Shown in pieces: positions 33,234-42,521 of a DNA stretch of 64,000 nt. Both the position numbers and the translations under genes were made by a program. Source of the stretch: Paenibacillus pinisoli. GTDB lineage: Bacteria > Bacillota > Bacilli > Paenibacillales > Paenibacillaceae. Position 1 is the first letter of the stretch, and every line of letters starts with the position of its first letter. The notes under the pieces were generated by a model. That model saw nothing but the letters and a program-made list of their open reading frames with translations, was not told the origin of the DNA and made no database searches. The stretch is from positions 806,001 through 870,000 of the forward strand of contig NZ_QXQB01000002.1 of the NCBI RefSeq assembly GCF_003605435.1, in the 5' to 3' direction.

Positions 33234-33677
33234 TTAATACGTATTATATATGTTTTCACATTCTTCCGCGGTTGGTTCATAGAAACAGTGCTTCTTCCAT
33301 CTGCCTGCGAGCGGCTGATTATACCAGGTTGGCGGGCATGGTCCGGGATTTTCGAACGATCCTGGGCGGAAGTACCATAAGGAGAATTTGGCCGGCCAAT
33401 TCCGCTCCCCATTCACAGACCGCTGCGCCAGACGGCGTTCCCGGTCTCTTGCGTTCTGGTAATACAAACTATGCTGCAATGCTTCGAACGCATGCGGCTG
33501 ATTAATCATTTGGGGAATCGTCCGGATGTTTTTAAAATCGGAGCAGTCCCCTCTTATTCGGTTAATGCCAACATTTCCAACAAGAAGCATGCCCATTTCG
33601 CCTTCAGTCTCAGCCTCAGCGCGAAGCAACCTCGCCAACATTTTAATATCCTGTTCCCTGGCTTTTACAACTGCCAT
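33234..33677 (-). CDS. cwlJ: Spore cortex-lytic cell-wall hydrolase CwlJ
   Basis: A 147-aa SleB/CwlJ-type (Hydrolase_2) enzyme without signal peptide, as usual for CwlJ. The family run MLARLLRAEAETEGEMGMLLVGNVGINRIRGDC contains the catalytic Glu. QSLYYQNARD-like and VNGERNWPAKFSLWYFRPGSFENPGPCPPTWYNQPLAGRWKKHCFY segments match CwlJ along its length. The enzyme degrades muramic-delta-lactam cortex during germination and marks the organism as an endospore former. ATG 33677 has GAGGTGA upstream. Expression is expected in the mother cell, but no sigma-E promoter was identified. Confidence 0.93.
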   Translation of the reverse strand: MAVVKAREQDIKMLARLLRAEAETEGEMGMLLVGNVGINRIRGDCSDFKNIRTIPQMINQPHAFEALQHSLYYQNARDRERRLAQRSVNGERNWPAKFSLWYFRPGSFENPGPCPPTWYNQPLAGRWKKHCFYEPTAEECENIYNTY

Positions 33678-33807
33678 TGGCTCACCTCTTTAGATTTCTA
33701 GAATCATCATATTGTAGGCGAAGCGGAAGTGTGACTCTAGCCAAAACATCCCAAGAGCAATAACCGACTTCATGGTGGTAAGTCCAATCGCGCAGCCATT
33801 GGATTAG

Positions 33808-35955
33808 TTACTGAGCAGAAATCTCGAACTGCGCACCGGCATCTCCGGCGAAAACAATGGATCCTCCCGCGGGCAACTCAACCTGAACCTTGTCTTCAAT
33901 GATACTGAAGTAGATGCATTTGCCATTCGCATCATAAATGACGTAAGAGGCATTCGAGGGCACGCTCACCTTAATTGTACTGCCGCCGTCTTGCTCACTT
34001 ATCGTATACCACTCGGCGTATCCGCTCGATGGAATGGTAACGATTGACTTCTTGGCGACATTCAGAGGCTTCACGTAATCCTCGCTCATTAAGATTCTTC
34101 CGCCTTGTTCCAAGTACTCCACGCCTTCCTCCGTAAAGAACGTTAAACCTGTGAGATCCCGCCCATTCATTCCCGGAATTTGCAATTCGGAGATTGCCGT
34201 ATTGGGGCCTGTTATACGTTTATCCAAAACATACCCCGGCAATTGCTTGGACACATTCAATTGATAAGGCGGCATGATCAAATAAACGACCGACGTATAC
34301 TTCTCATTCAACAGATAATATTTTTTGCCATCGCGCTTCGTCCATGCCTTTGTTGTCTCTGTCGGAAGAACCCCAGGCTGAAGCTTCTCGGCAGAATACA
34401 TAGAATAGGCTGTCTGCCCAAGACCCGGCGGCGAAAAATACCCGTTAATCTGGAAATAGGTGCGGCCGTTCTCCTCCGTTACGAAGCTGGCCATCACATT
34501 CCCGTCCTTACTCCGGAACGTGCCGTCCGATGTATATCTATAGGACTGGGCCTGATTATTGGGCGGCTGCTCCGGAGTGACAGACATTAGGCCGAATTCC
34601 GAAATCTGAATGTTCATCGTTCCAGTAGACGAGCCATAGATCCCCGCATACTGCAGCATGGACTTCGGCATATCGGCCTTTACCGGCACGCCATACGACT
34701 TCTCAGCCTTGAACTCGGCAATTGTCCCTTTCTCTTTCAGCGCCTGAAGCAGGATCTCGTTCGCCAGAAGCCCGTTGTATCCGCTTGATCCGCCGGAAGT
34801 GACGACAGCTGCCGCCATATCCTGCTCGGGAAGCACAACGAGCGATGCGTGGTAGAGAACAAGGTCCCCGCCTTTGGTCAACGCCTTCATCCCGTATTCG
34901 CTGAAGGGATACAGATTAACACTGTCCCAGCCGAGACCGTATTCCATGGAGTTATCCGCATCATCAGGCCACAAAGACGTCTTGAATTCGTTCTGGGTCA
35001 TGGCCGCAGCTGATTGGCCGGATAAGAATTGTTCTGCTCCCCCTGTAAATAGTTGCGAGAATCGAGCCAAATCCTCCGCAGTAGAATAGATGCCCCCTGA
35101 CCCGATTACGTTGGCCGCTTCGTTGGGAAGTTGTCCTGTAAAGCCAGGATAATAGTAGAGTCCCGCCATCTCGGCCGTGTTCGGAGAATCGAGCGGCGTT
35201 AGTGTATGGTCCATACCTAGCGGCTCCGTAATATATCGATGGATATAAGAAGTAAAGTCCATGCCGCTGACATACTCGACCAGAATCTCGGCCAGCGCAA
35301 ATCCGTCATTGCAGTATACCGAGTAAGCGCCCGGGTCCGCCTTCAAGGTCTGTCCGGCCAGCCGCTCCAGCAGTGTGTCGTGAGCGTAAGTATCGTTATC
35401 TTCGAATAGATAGACATTTCCCCCCGACGTTCCGTTCAGACCAGAAGAATGATTTAACAGCATACGCGGCGTAATCTGCTTATAGCGCTCGTCTTTCATC
35501 GTAAACTCGGGGATATACTGGACGACCGGCGTATCTAGATCGATTTTCCCTAGGTCGACCAACTGCATGACGGCAACCGTGGTGAATATTTTGCTGATCG
35601 AGCCGATCCCATACATCGTGTCTTTCGTGAGCGGCTTCTGTCCTTGCTCATCATTCTTTCCCATTTGGCCGGATACGACGATGTTGCCTTGATCGATAAT
35701 GGCGTACTGCACACTGTTCGTGTCGTATGCCTTCGTGAGAAGATCAGCCTTCTCCATTGCAATTTTCCGGGTTTCTTCGTAATTGAACACAGCCTCGTTC
35801 GAATCGGTCACCTCAGACGGATTAGGCGACACTGTTGTGTTCTGCATCTCTACCGGTGTATAGTCGCCATCACAAGAGGTTAGCAGTAAACAGAAAGCTA
35901 GCAATACCAGGAAGGTCAAGCGAGTATTCTTAAACATTTGTCGCAGAAAGCTCAT
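33808..35955 (-). CDS. Beta-lactamase-fold serine hydrolase lipoprotein (large)
   Basis: A 715-aa lipoprotein. The lipobox is LLLTSC in the signal peptide, followed by a class-C beta-lactamase-related domain (about 50-420) with the SxxK motif in YGIGSISKIFTTV, YxN in YCNDGFALAEI and a KGG-like motif in ALTKGGDLVLYH. The remaining 300 residues are beta-rich and probably a separate ligand- or wall-binding part. Family members are D-aminopeptidases, esterases or carboxypeptidases more often than true beta-lactamases. ATG 35955 has AAGGAGG nine bases upstream. A scrap of a response regulator lies directly upstream. Confidence 0.88.
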   Translation of the reverse strand: MSFLRQMFKNTRLTFLVLLAFCLLLTSCDGDYTPVEMQNTTVSPNPSEVTDSNEAVFNYEETRKIAMEKADLLTKAYDTNSVQYAIIDQGNIVVSGQMGKNDEQGQKPLTKDTMYGIGSISKIFTTVAVMQLVDLGKIDLDTPVVQYIPEFTMKDERYKQITPRMLLNHSSGLNGTSGGNVYLFEDNDTYAHDTLLERLAGQTLKADPGAYSVYCNDGFALAEILVEYVSGMDFTSYIHRYITEPLGMDHTLTPLDSPNTAEMAGLYYYPGFTGQLPNEAANVIGSGGIYSTAEDLARFSQLFTGGAEQFLSGQSAAAMTQNEFKTSLWPDDADNSMEYGLGWDSVNLYPFSEYGMKALTKGGDLVLYHASLVVLPEQDMAAAVVTSGGSSGYNGLLANEILLQALKEKGTIAEFKAEKSYGVPVKADMPKSMLQYAGIYGSSTGTMNIQISEFGLMSVTPEQPPNNQAQSYRYTSDGTFRSKDGNVMASFVTEENGRTYFQINGYFSPPGLGQTAYSMYSAEKLQPGVLPTETTKAWTKRDGKKYYLLNEKYTSVVYLIMPPYQLNVSKQLPGYVLDKRITGPNTAISELQIPGMNGRDLTGLTFFTEEGVEYLEQGGRILMSEDYVKPLNVAKKSIVTIPSSGYAEWYTISEQDGGSTIKVSVPSNASYVIYDANGKCIYFSIIEDKVQVELPAGGSIVFAGDAGAQFEISAQ

Positions 35956-35978
35956 GCTTTGTATCCTCCTTATTTATG

Positions 35979-36167
35979 TTAAGAAAGATTATAATGGATG
36001 AACCTTTGATTTCCCTTTGAAGAACACTGCATCTTGAGCTTATAGCCCAAGCCTCTTACCGTTTGAATATATTGATCCGCATGCCAGGGAAATTCCTTCT
36101 CCCGCATAATATGAAAAGTATTATAACTAACTCCATTTGATGGAACTCTATGAGAAAATCGTAACAT
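35979..36167 (-). pseudogene. C-terminal scrap of an OmpR-family response regulator
   Basis: The frame contains HIMREKEFPWHADQYIQTVRGLGYKL, the last helix and wing of an OmpR/PhoB winged helix (normally HIRRLREKIE...QYIQTVRGLGYKL). Receiver domain and most of the effector are missing. It ends 23 bp before the serine hydrolase start. The hydrolase therefore probably once followed an intact regulator gene in one operon, and the upstream DNA was lost by deletion. Confidence 0.65.
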
Positions 36168-36230
36168 ATTAAAACTTATTTGCGGGAACTCCTAAAGAAA
36201 ATACTTCCACAAACATTTTTCTGACTCGTT

Positions 36231-36250
36231 CGTTGACTCCGTGTTGACTT
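36231..36250. repeat. Dispersed repeat copy 1 (also at 48644)
   Basis: GTTGACTCCGTGTTGACTTC with a preceding C, identical to the copy at 48644-48664. Each copy lies next to an ACATCGCC-type hairpin and next to gene debris. On the minus strand it reads EVNTEST in one frame, suggesting remains of a common coding element. Confidence 0.6.
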
Positions 36251-36259
36251 CGAGGCATG

Positions 36260-36297
36260 AAAAAACATCGCCGGGGCGCTTAGGCCAAATGGCGATG
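36260..36297 (-). terminator. Orphan minus-strand terminator hairpin
   Basis: CATCGCC/GGCGATG stem with an inner GGGGCGC-rich loop and six T residues on the minus strand. No intact gene feeds directly into it, because the SLH gene has its own hairpin at 36373. It belongs to the ACATCGCC hairpin set of this window. Confidence 0.6.
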
Positions 36298-36372
36298 ATT
36301 CGGCGCCCCTTATCACGCTAACAGCGAATACTAAGGACTCCATTCAGGGCGCCTTCAATGGTAAACACAAAT

Positions 36373-36402
36373 AAGCCCGTGTACCAACAGGAACACGGGC
36401 TT
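36373..36402. terminator. Hairpin after the 772-aa-frame SLH gene
   Basis: AAGCCCGTGT and ACACGGGCTT form a perfect 10-bp stem. T-rich tails exist on both strands but are interrupted. It is the first hairpin beyond the SLH gene ending at 36515. Confidence 0.6.
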
Positions 36403-36514
36403 CAAAATTATTTACAATCCTTTCACCTATCCCGCAGCTGCCCTACCTTCTTTAGTTATTAGACTTTTTCAGTGGCTACATTCCGCGATGGGAAGGCTCT
36501 GGGCTTGATTTAAA

Positions 36515-38803
36515 CTAAACGCTAACGGTTGTTTCGAATACAGTTGTCGTGAGAGGGACATTATTTGAATCTATTAAGGCCCCTGAAGCGAATGTGACCG
36601 TAATCGTGTCACCAGGCAGAAGGATTGTTGACGGATCCAGTGTGATAAGGAGCTGTGGCATACCTGGTATCCATTGAACTTGAGTAACCGTTAGATCTGT
36701 ACTCGAGCCACCACTATTGACAGTAACTGAATCAATAAGAGTCGATGTATTCTCAAGTGTTGTTTCATTCAGTTCGGGTGAATTAAATGTTAATGATAGT
36801 GACGATACAGGTCCAGCTTGCACCGGCGCAAATGTCACGTTTGCATTTTCTGGCTGAGGCTGCTCTAGATTGCCGCTCATTGGGATCGTTGCGAATGCTA
36901 CCACTTGACCAGAAGCATCCGTTGCTGCCAATGCAACATAATACGTTTCACTGCTGTAGCTGTAGTCGCAATATCCTTGAAGCATGTTTCCTGCCACGGC
37001 ACAAGACGTATATCCGGACTTGACTTCACCAATCGCAGGAGTCACAAATGGCGAACTGCTCGTGCTGATCATCAACTGGGTAGCTCCCGCTGGCAACGTA
37101 ATTGTTCCCATGATATTCCCAAAGCCCGGGCCATTAGAGCCGAATGAGAGGTTGCTAATATCCAGCAACGGCGCTTCCTCCGAAGCTGGCGGTGTTGGTG
37201 TTGGCGTTGGTGTTGGCGTTGGCGTTGGCGTTGGTATCGATGTTGACGGTAGTGCTGGTGTTGGTTGTGGCGGCTCAGTCACAACATTGAATTTCAGTGT
37301 GACAGACGACGTAATCACATATAGAGTGAGAGTGTATTCCTTGAATATACCCTCACTCGGCATTGTGAAAGGTACCGAGAAGGTGCCTGGTTCACCGGTG
37401 CGCGCCGTATCTATCGTTCCAATGGAAGCTGGAAGATACGGGAAGAATGTGAGAGAAGCACTAGACAACGGGTTAGACGACGACGGCAATATCAAATAAC
37501 CATATTGATCATACGCGTTGAAGTTCACATGATAATTACGAGACCATTCAGCTTGCGTTACTTCTTGACCGTTCAAGTCACGAAGCAAGCCACTCCATTC
37601 TATTTTAGCAACAATTGGCGCATGTCCAACTTTAAAGCTTTTAGAGACAGTGACAGTATCGTTGTTATTTGTACTAGTTAGAGTTATAGGTATCAAATCA
37701 CCTTGCATTACACTCGTGGTATCCACTACAACAGCCATACGATTGAGGTCAACCTGAGCAGTGACGTTAGTATTTACGTCTAGTTCGGGAGCTTGAACCG
37801 CTTCCCCGAACTGATTAGAAGCCTTAAACGGAATAGCAACCTGCTCTGCGTAGGGAATTGTATCTGAGCCGATAATAAATTCAATCTTAACGATCTTCTC
37901 GGCTTCTGCTGTCAAACTTGCGGTAACCTTGTCCACATCCGCAGCATCAAGACCAGACAAAGCAACGGTATACTCCCCTGCAACCAAATTGTCGTCAAAG
38001 GTCAAGATAGCGCTCTTCTTATCATCCGACCAAGCGACCGAGTAACTCCCCTTCGAGACAGAAAGCTTCGCCTTCTGTGTGTCGACCGGCTTATTGAAGG
38101 TCACGTTGATCTTCTTTGCTCCGACCTGTTTTGCTCCCGTAAGGCCCACTTTCCCAGGTGCAACGTACTGTTGCTTGGCTTCGTATGCGCCTGTAAGGAG
38201 CAGATCGCGTGTTGCGTTGGTTTTGCCGCCGAACGTTCCGTCGATACCATTCGGTAATAGTTCTAGTTCCAACGCCAAGGCCACATAACCCTGTGCCCAG
38301 CCGGATACCGTATTATCGTCGCCAGTCTTCGTTTTTGCATCCGCTTCTTTGTCTAGCACTCGAACCAAGAACGTAGCCAACTGCTCTTTGGTCACTTTGC
38401 CAGCCGGATTGTATGTGCCTTCGCCATAACCATCCGTAATGCCAGCAGCTTTAATGGCTTCGATGAAAGGCAGCGCATATCCGTTGGCGGCATCATCCGC
38501 CAAGACGTCGCTGAAACTGGACGTCTTCAGATCTTTATTGACTTCAATGCCCGTTATCAATGCCGCAACCTTGGCGAACTGCGCGCGGTTCATCTCCTCC
38601 TTCAACCCGAACGTCGTATCGCTGATGCCATCGAAAATCCCTGCGCTAATCATAGCGTCAAACTTGGCTTTCGTTGCCGCATCCAGATCCTTTAAGTCCG
38701 TAAAGTCAGCAGACGTCCTCGCAGACGCGCTGCCTCCAAAGCCGATGACAGCGCTCAAGCCGAGTAATACCGCCAGCGAAAAACTGATGATTTTTTTTCT
38801 CAT
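36515..38803 (-). CDS. SLH-domain surface protein with Ig-like modules
   Basis: A 762-aa secreted protein. The signal peptide ends at SASA (about 30). The SLH region (about 33-215) has DAMISAGIFDGISDTTFGLKEEMNRAQFAKVAALI and IKAAGITDGYGEGTYNPAGKVTKEQLATFLVRVLD. Beta-rich Ig-like modules follow (VGAKKINVTFNKPVDTQKAKLSVSKGSYSV and similar). A TPTPTPTP spacer separates the C-terminal 230 residues. It is typical of Paenibacillus cell-surface proteins without a known enzyme domain. ATG 38803 has AGGAGG ten bases upstream. The MalT/SARP-type regulator gene lies directly upstream in the same direction. Confidence 0.9.
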   Translation of the reverse strand: MRKKIISFSLAVLLGLSAVIGFGGSASARTSADFTDLKDLDAATKAKFDAMISAGIFDGISDTTFGLKEEMNRAQFAKVAALITGIEVNKDLKTSSFSDVLADDAANGYALPFIEAIKAAGITDGYGEGTYNPAGKVTKEQLATFLVRVLDKEADAKTKTGDDNTVSGWAQGYVALALELELLPNGIDGTFGGKTNATRDLLLTGAYEAKQQYVAPGKVGLTGAKQVGAKKINVTFNKPVDTQKAKLSVSKGSYSVAWSDDKKSAILTFDDNLVAGEYTVALSGLDAADVDKVTASLTAEAEKIVKIEFIIGSDTIPYAEQVAIPFKASNQFGEAVQAPELDVNTNVTAQVDLNRMAVVVDTTSVMQGDLIPITLTSTNNNDTVTVSKSFKVGHAPIVAKIEWSGLLRDLNGQEVTQAEWSRNYHVNFNAYDQYGYLILPSSSNPLSSASLTFFPYLPASIGTIDTARTGEPGTFSVPFTMPSEGIFKEYTLTLYVITSSVTLKFNVVTEPPQPTPALPSTSIPTPTPTPTPTPTPTPPASEEAPLLDISNLSFGSNGPGFGNIMGTITLPAGATQLMISTSSSPFVTPAIGEVKSGYTSCAVAGNMLQGYCDYSYSSETYYVALAATDASGQVVAFATIPMSGNLEQPQPENANVTFAPVQAGPVSSLSLTFNSPELNETTLENTSTLIDSVTVNSGGSSTDLTVTQVQWIPGMPQLLITLDPSTILLPGDTITVTFASGALIDSNNVPLTTTVFETTVSV
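37191..37238. repeat. Eight hexamer repeats encoding Thr-Pro
   Basis: GGTGTT/GGCGTT hexamers in direct tandem encode the (TP)n spacer of the SLH protein on the minus strand. This is a candidate slippage site that alters linker length in two-residue steps. Confidence 0.75.
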
Positions 38804-38914
38804 CGGATTTATCCCTCCTGTTGTGAGTGTCAAAGCAATTTATTTGACTCTATCACAGTCAGTCTAAACAAAGCCTAAACAATGAGATCGCTTCATCAGG
38901 TATTCGTGATGTTC

Positions 38915-41900
38915 CTATCCGCCACAATCCAGCAGTGTCCCTATTGCGTCCTTGGGCTCAATCCCGAATTCGGTTAACAGCATTACCCTTAGCGCTTCGT
39001 ATTGCTTGATTGCAGAAATACGGTCATCTGCTAAAACGAATACGCGAATAAGCTGTTCATGGATATACTCGTTCAGCGGATCATGCGCAAGAGCCTCCCG
39101 CAGCAGCTCCGCAGCGACATCATAATGCCCTTCCTTCTTCTCACGGTCATGGAGGCGGAGCAACATCGCGACGTACTCGCTTCCCAGGCGAACTCGCGTC
39201 GGCTCTGCCCACTCATACGAAGTGCCCGCCAGATAGCCCTGTCCGTAAAATTGAACAAGTCCCCTGGCATAGTCACGCAATGCAATGTCATCGATTTGCG
39301 CCTGAGCGGCCAGCAACCGATCCCACTCCTCGATATCAAGGTCCAATCGGGTCATATCGATTCGGTAACCGCCTTCTACATGCTGAACGATACCGTCAAG
39401 TCCCATTTGGCTTATAGCTTTTCGCAAATAGTGAGTCGTCGTATTAAACTGGGCCCCTGCCCGGTCAACGTTTACTTCTCCCCACAAACAATTGAGGATT
39501 CGATCTCTGCTCACCGTCTCACCGCGATGATGAAGAAGAAAGGCCATCAATTCTTCGGTTTTAGAAGTCCGCCACTTGATCGCAGCGCCGTCCTCTGTCT
39601 CTACGCGAAACCGTCCAAAACATCGAATTTTCATTCGTGGAAGTGCGAGATGGACATCGAACGCATCTAGTACAAGACACGCATAACCGGACACATCATT
39701 CGATCCCCCATCCTTGTCTCCATACGACCGCACATAAATAGACATCAGCTCCGCCATCGCCGATCCTTCGTCCACGAAGCTGCGGATGAACCCCTGCGGC
39801 TCTGCAAGACGCAGGGCGGTATCCAATTTCATCAGTGCCTGCTCCGTCCGACCATCAAGATACATCCCCATGCTTTGCAAGATTAGAACTTGAATTCGGT
39901 CGCGCAAGCGGTCTTCCTTCGTCAGCAGATGATACAGCCGCTCTGCGAGAGATAGCCCCGGTTCGCATTGTCCGCATGCCACAAGCACGCGAACGAGCGT
40001 CAGCTGTTCAGGCACTTGATCCAAAGTTGCTTCGTCCGAGTGTGACATCCCGCATTGCTCCAACCATCGCTGAGCAGACGACAAGTCGCCTTGACGCACT
40101 GCTAGTCTGGCCTGCTCCGCTTCGACTTTGCGTAGAAATATTTCATAGTCCGGTGAATTGATCTTCAGCTTCAGTTGTTCTAGCAGCGCCTTGGCTTCTA
40201 GCGAGTTTCCTTTCGCTTGTTGTATTCTCGAAGCCGCCACATCCAGTTGATAGATATTTCGAGGAACCGGCGCGAGTCCGTCCGCTCGGTTCATTCGGTT
40301 AATCCAAACTTCCGCTTCCTCTAACCGATTCCACTCGCACAACAGCTTGGCGTATGACGCATACATTGGCGTCGCAAACGGATGATTCACTTGAGTCTGC
40401 CAATGACCCGTCATCTTGTCGAAAAATTGTGCCGCGCCATGATAGTCGTTAATGTAGCACAGATGGTCATCAAACTCTTCTACAGAATAATGTCTATTGT
40501 TACCGCCTTGAATAAACAAGCTGTGCTCAGGCGCCAGCTGATCACCGCGGATAAAATATTCAGCTGTGCGGGCAAGGTCTTTGGATACATAGGCAGCGGA
40601 AGCGCAGATATAATATATTTCTCCCATCGTCGCGCACCATACGTCAGCGTCCATATGATCCTTCATCGCTTCGAAACGACTTCTAAGCCGCTCCGCTCGA
40701 TCCAGAATGCCACTAAACTGCCGAACCCCAACCATCGCATACAAATAAAAAAGCTCAAGGAATGGCCTACCCGATACGTATGGCTCAGGCACTTTCATCA
40801 CCCATCGAGCAACGACGACGTTTTTACCGCCAATAAGCAGCTCATTTAGATGACCCTCAATCAGACGGACGGCATCTTCATAATGCCGTCCTGCCAAATA
40901 ATGCTCTGCCGCTTCTTCGACAAAGCCATTCGTTTCGAGCCATTGCGCGGCACGCCCGTTCGCCCGAGCCCACAACTCCGGCTCATTTCGGGCGAGCATC
41001 GACTGCAGAAAATCAGACAACAGATGGTGATAACGATACCAGCCCCGTTGATCGTCCAACGGAATAATGAATAGCTGAAGCTGTTCCAATTGCTCCAGCT
41101 GTTGCTGGCCTCCCGACCGGCCAGTCACCGCCTCGCACAAGGCGTAATTCATCTGGCTTAACACGGAAGTTTGCAGCAAAAAATCGCGCATCGCCTCCGG
41201 CAGATCGCGAATGACTTCCTCTAGCAAATAATCAGATACGAGCTGCTGCCGACCGCTGAATTGGCGGATCATTTCAGCCACATTGCCCCTCCGTTTCAGG
41301 GAGATGGCCGCCAGACGCAGGCCGCTAATCCAGCCTTCAGTTCGGTTGTACAGAATGTGGAGTTGCTCCGCTGACAGTTTCAATTCCGTCGTCTCTTGGA
41401 AGAACTCAGACACTTCCTCTAATCGGAACCGCAATTGTTCGATTGTAATCCGCCGCATCTCACCTTTTGCCAATAATCTTGTTGTCGGGAAAGAAAGGTC
41501 GCTACGGCTTGCGATATATAAATGAATATGGTCTGGAAGGCATTCGAGCAAATAGCTCATCGACTTCTGGATGGCTGGCATCGTCACCAGGTGATAGTCG
41601 TCAAACATAATGACGAGCTCGCTTGGCAATAGATTCAACTCGTTCAACAGCGCAGTCATTGCCGGTTCCATAGATGCGGAGGACGCAGTAGGCCCTTGAG
41701 CTATCAGCGGCCCGACCGTCCGCCCAAATCCTTCGACTCGATTCTGGATCGAAGCAATGACCGCGTTCCAGAATGAAATCCAATCGTCGTCCTGCTTGCC
41801 GAGCGATACCCATGCAACAGAATTTTCTCTTTGTCTGGCCCATTCGCTTAACGTCGTCGTCTTCCCATAGCCGGATGGAGCGAATACGAACATCAGCTTT

Positions 41901-41995
41901 GCATCCATGCCCTCATCTAGCAGACGAATCAGATCCGAGCGAATAACCAAAGTATGCCGTTCATGAGGAATATGCATCTTCGTTGCAACAATCAT
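38915..41995 (-). CDS. MalT-like ATPase/TPR regulator with C-terminal SARP (BTAD) domain
   Basis: A 1026-aa regulator. The N-terminal STAND-type NTPase has Walker A FAPSGYGKTTTLSEWARQ and Walker B LVIMFDDYHLV, as in MalT. A long TPR-like helical region follows (about 340-780). The C-terminus is not the usual LuxR helix-turn-helix. It is an OmpR-like winged helix (MKIRCFGRFRVETEDGAAIKWRTSKTEELMAFLLHH) followed by a BTAD domain (LDLDIEEWDRLL... to FGIEPKDAIGTLL), as in SARP activators. ATG 41995 has GGAGGG upstream. It is probably an activator of the adjacent SLH-protein gene or of secretion genes; no ligand is known. Confidence 0.88.
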   Translation of the reverse strand: MIVATKMHIPHERHTLVIRSDLIRLLDEGMDAKLMFVFAPSGYGKTTTLSEWARQRENSVAWVSLGKQDDDWISFWNAVIASIQNRVEGFGRTVGPLIAQGPTASSASMEPAMTALLNELNLLPSELVIMFDDYHLVTMPAIQKSMSYLLECLPDHIHLYIASRSDLSFPTTRLLAKGEMRRITIEQLRFRLEEVSEFFQETTELKLSAEQLHILYNRTEGWISGLRLAAISLKRRGNVAEMIRQFSGRQQLVSDYLLEEVIRDLPEAMRDFLLQTSVLSQMNYALCEAVTGRSGGQQQLEQLEQLQLFIIPLDDQRGWYRYHHLLSDFLQSMLARNEPELWARANGRAAQWLETNGFVEEAAEHYLAGRHYEDAVRLIEGHLNELLIGGKNVVVARWVMKVPEPYVSGRPFLELFYLYAMVGVRQFSGILDRAERLRSRFEAMKDHMDADVWCATMGEIYYICASAAYVSKDLARTAEYFIRGDQLAPEHSLFIQGGNNRHYSVEEFDDHLCYINDYHGAAQFFDKMTGHWQTQVNHPFATPMYASYAKLLCEWNRLEEAEVWINRMNRADGLAPVPRNIYQLDVAASRIQQAKGNSLEAKALLEQLKLKINSPDYEIFLRKVEAEQARLAVRQGDLSSAQRWLEQCGMSHSDEATLDQVPEQLTLVRVLVACGQCEPGLSLAERLYHLLTKEDRLRDRIQVLILQSMGMYLDGRTEQALMKLDTALRLAEPQGFIRSFVDEGSAMAELMSIYVRSYGDKDGGSNDVSGYACLVLDAFDVHLALPRMKIRCFGRFRVETEDGAAIKWRTSKTEELMAFLLHHRGETVSRDRILNCLWGEVNVDRAGAQFNTTTHYLRKAISQMGLDGIVQHVEGGYRIDMTRLDLDIEEWDRLLAAQAQIDDIALRDYARGLVQFYGQGYLAGTSYEWAEPTRVRLGSEYVAMLLRLHDREKKEGHYDVAAELLREALAHDPLNEYIHEQLIRVFVLADDRISAIKQYEALRVMLLTEFGIEPKDAIGTLLDCGG

Positions 41996-42093
41996 TGGGT
42001 ACCCTCCGGAATTAAGACAGAAAATGAGTAATGAAGTGTAAATTCGACAACAAGTCGTAAATTCCTACGTTCTGTTGTCAAATGTCTGACAAG

Positions 42094-42128
42094 CAAAAAG
42101 GATCTGGAAGCTTACTTTCAGATCCTTT
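42094..42128 (-). terminator. Terminator after the frameshifted small gene
   Basis: AAAGGATCTG/CAGATCCTTT with an inner A/T extension, five T residues on the minus strand. Confidence 0.7.
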
Positions 42129-42191
42129 GTCCATATTGAGAGTTTGAATTCCTTTATTCTCACATCATACTCTTTATAAAGACCCGTTTTC

Positions 42192-42455
42192 TCACCAAGT
42201 GTAGCCCATTCCTTCCGGCTCTTCCTGCTGAATATTAGACTTCAATTGCTGGAGAGCAGAAGGACTATTTTCCCATAACTCCATCAATGCAATTTTCTTC
42301 TTGTCTTTGGTGATTAGCCATTAACCAATCCATTAAGTTATTTCGCTCGACAAATGTGTGAATCCCTATATCTTTCTCAAGCTTATTAAGTACATCTTCT
42401 GAAAGATTTCTGCTTTTGAAGATCGTTTCATTTCTGCACTTTTATTCTTATTCAT
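42192..42455 (-). pseudogene. Small gene broken by two compensating frameshifts
   Basis: AAAGGAG lies nine bases before ATG 42455. The frame reads MNKNKSAEMKRSS, must shift by one base to continue as NLSEDVLNKLEKDIGIHTF...LMDWLMANH, and must shift back to read KDKKKIALMELWENSPSALQQ to ...GMGYTW and a stop at 42192. Repairing one base in an A run (near 42412) and one in a C pair (near 42310) restores about 88 codons. I do not recognise the family. It is either a real double mutation or sequence errors at homopolymers. Confidence 0.6.
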
Positions 42456-42521
42456 TTGACACAACTCCTTTATTAAAGAACTGTTTCGGCATGAACATCG
42501 TCTTCTTCGCGTTAGTAAGGG

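Noticed and set aside
33808..35955. True antibiotic beta-lactamase
   Set aside because: It is a 715-residue lipoprotein with a large extra C-terminal part; the motifs fit the broader serine-hydrolase family and no regulator of beta-lactamase type is present.
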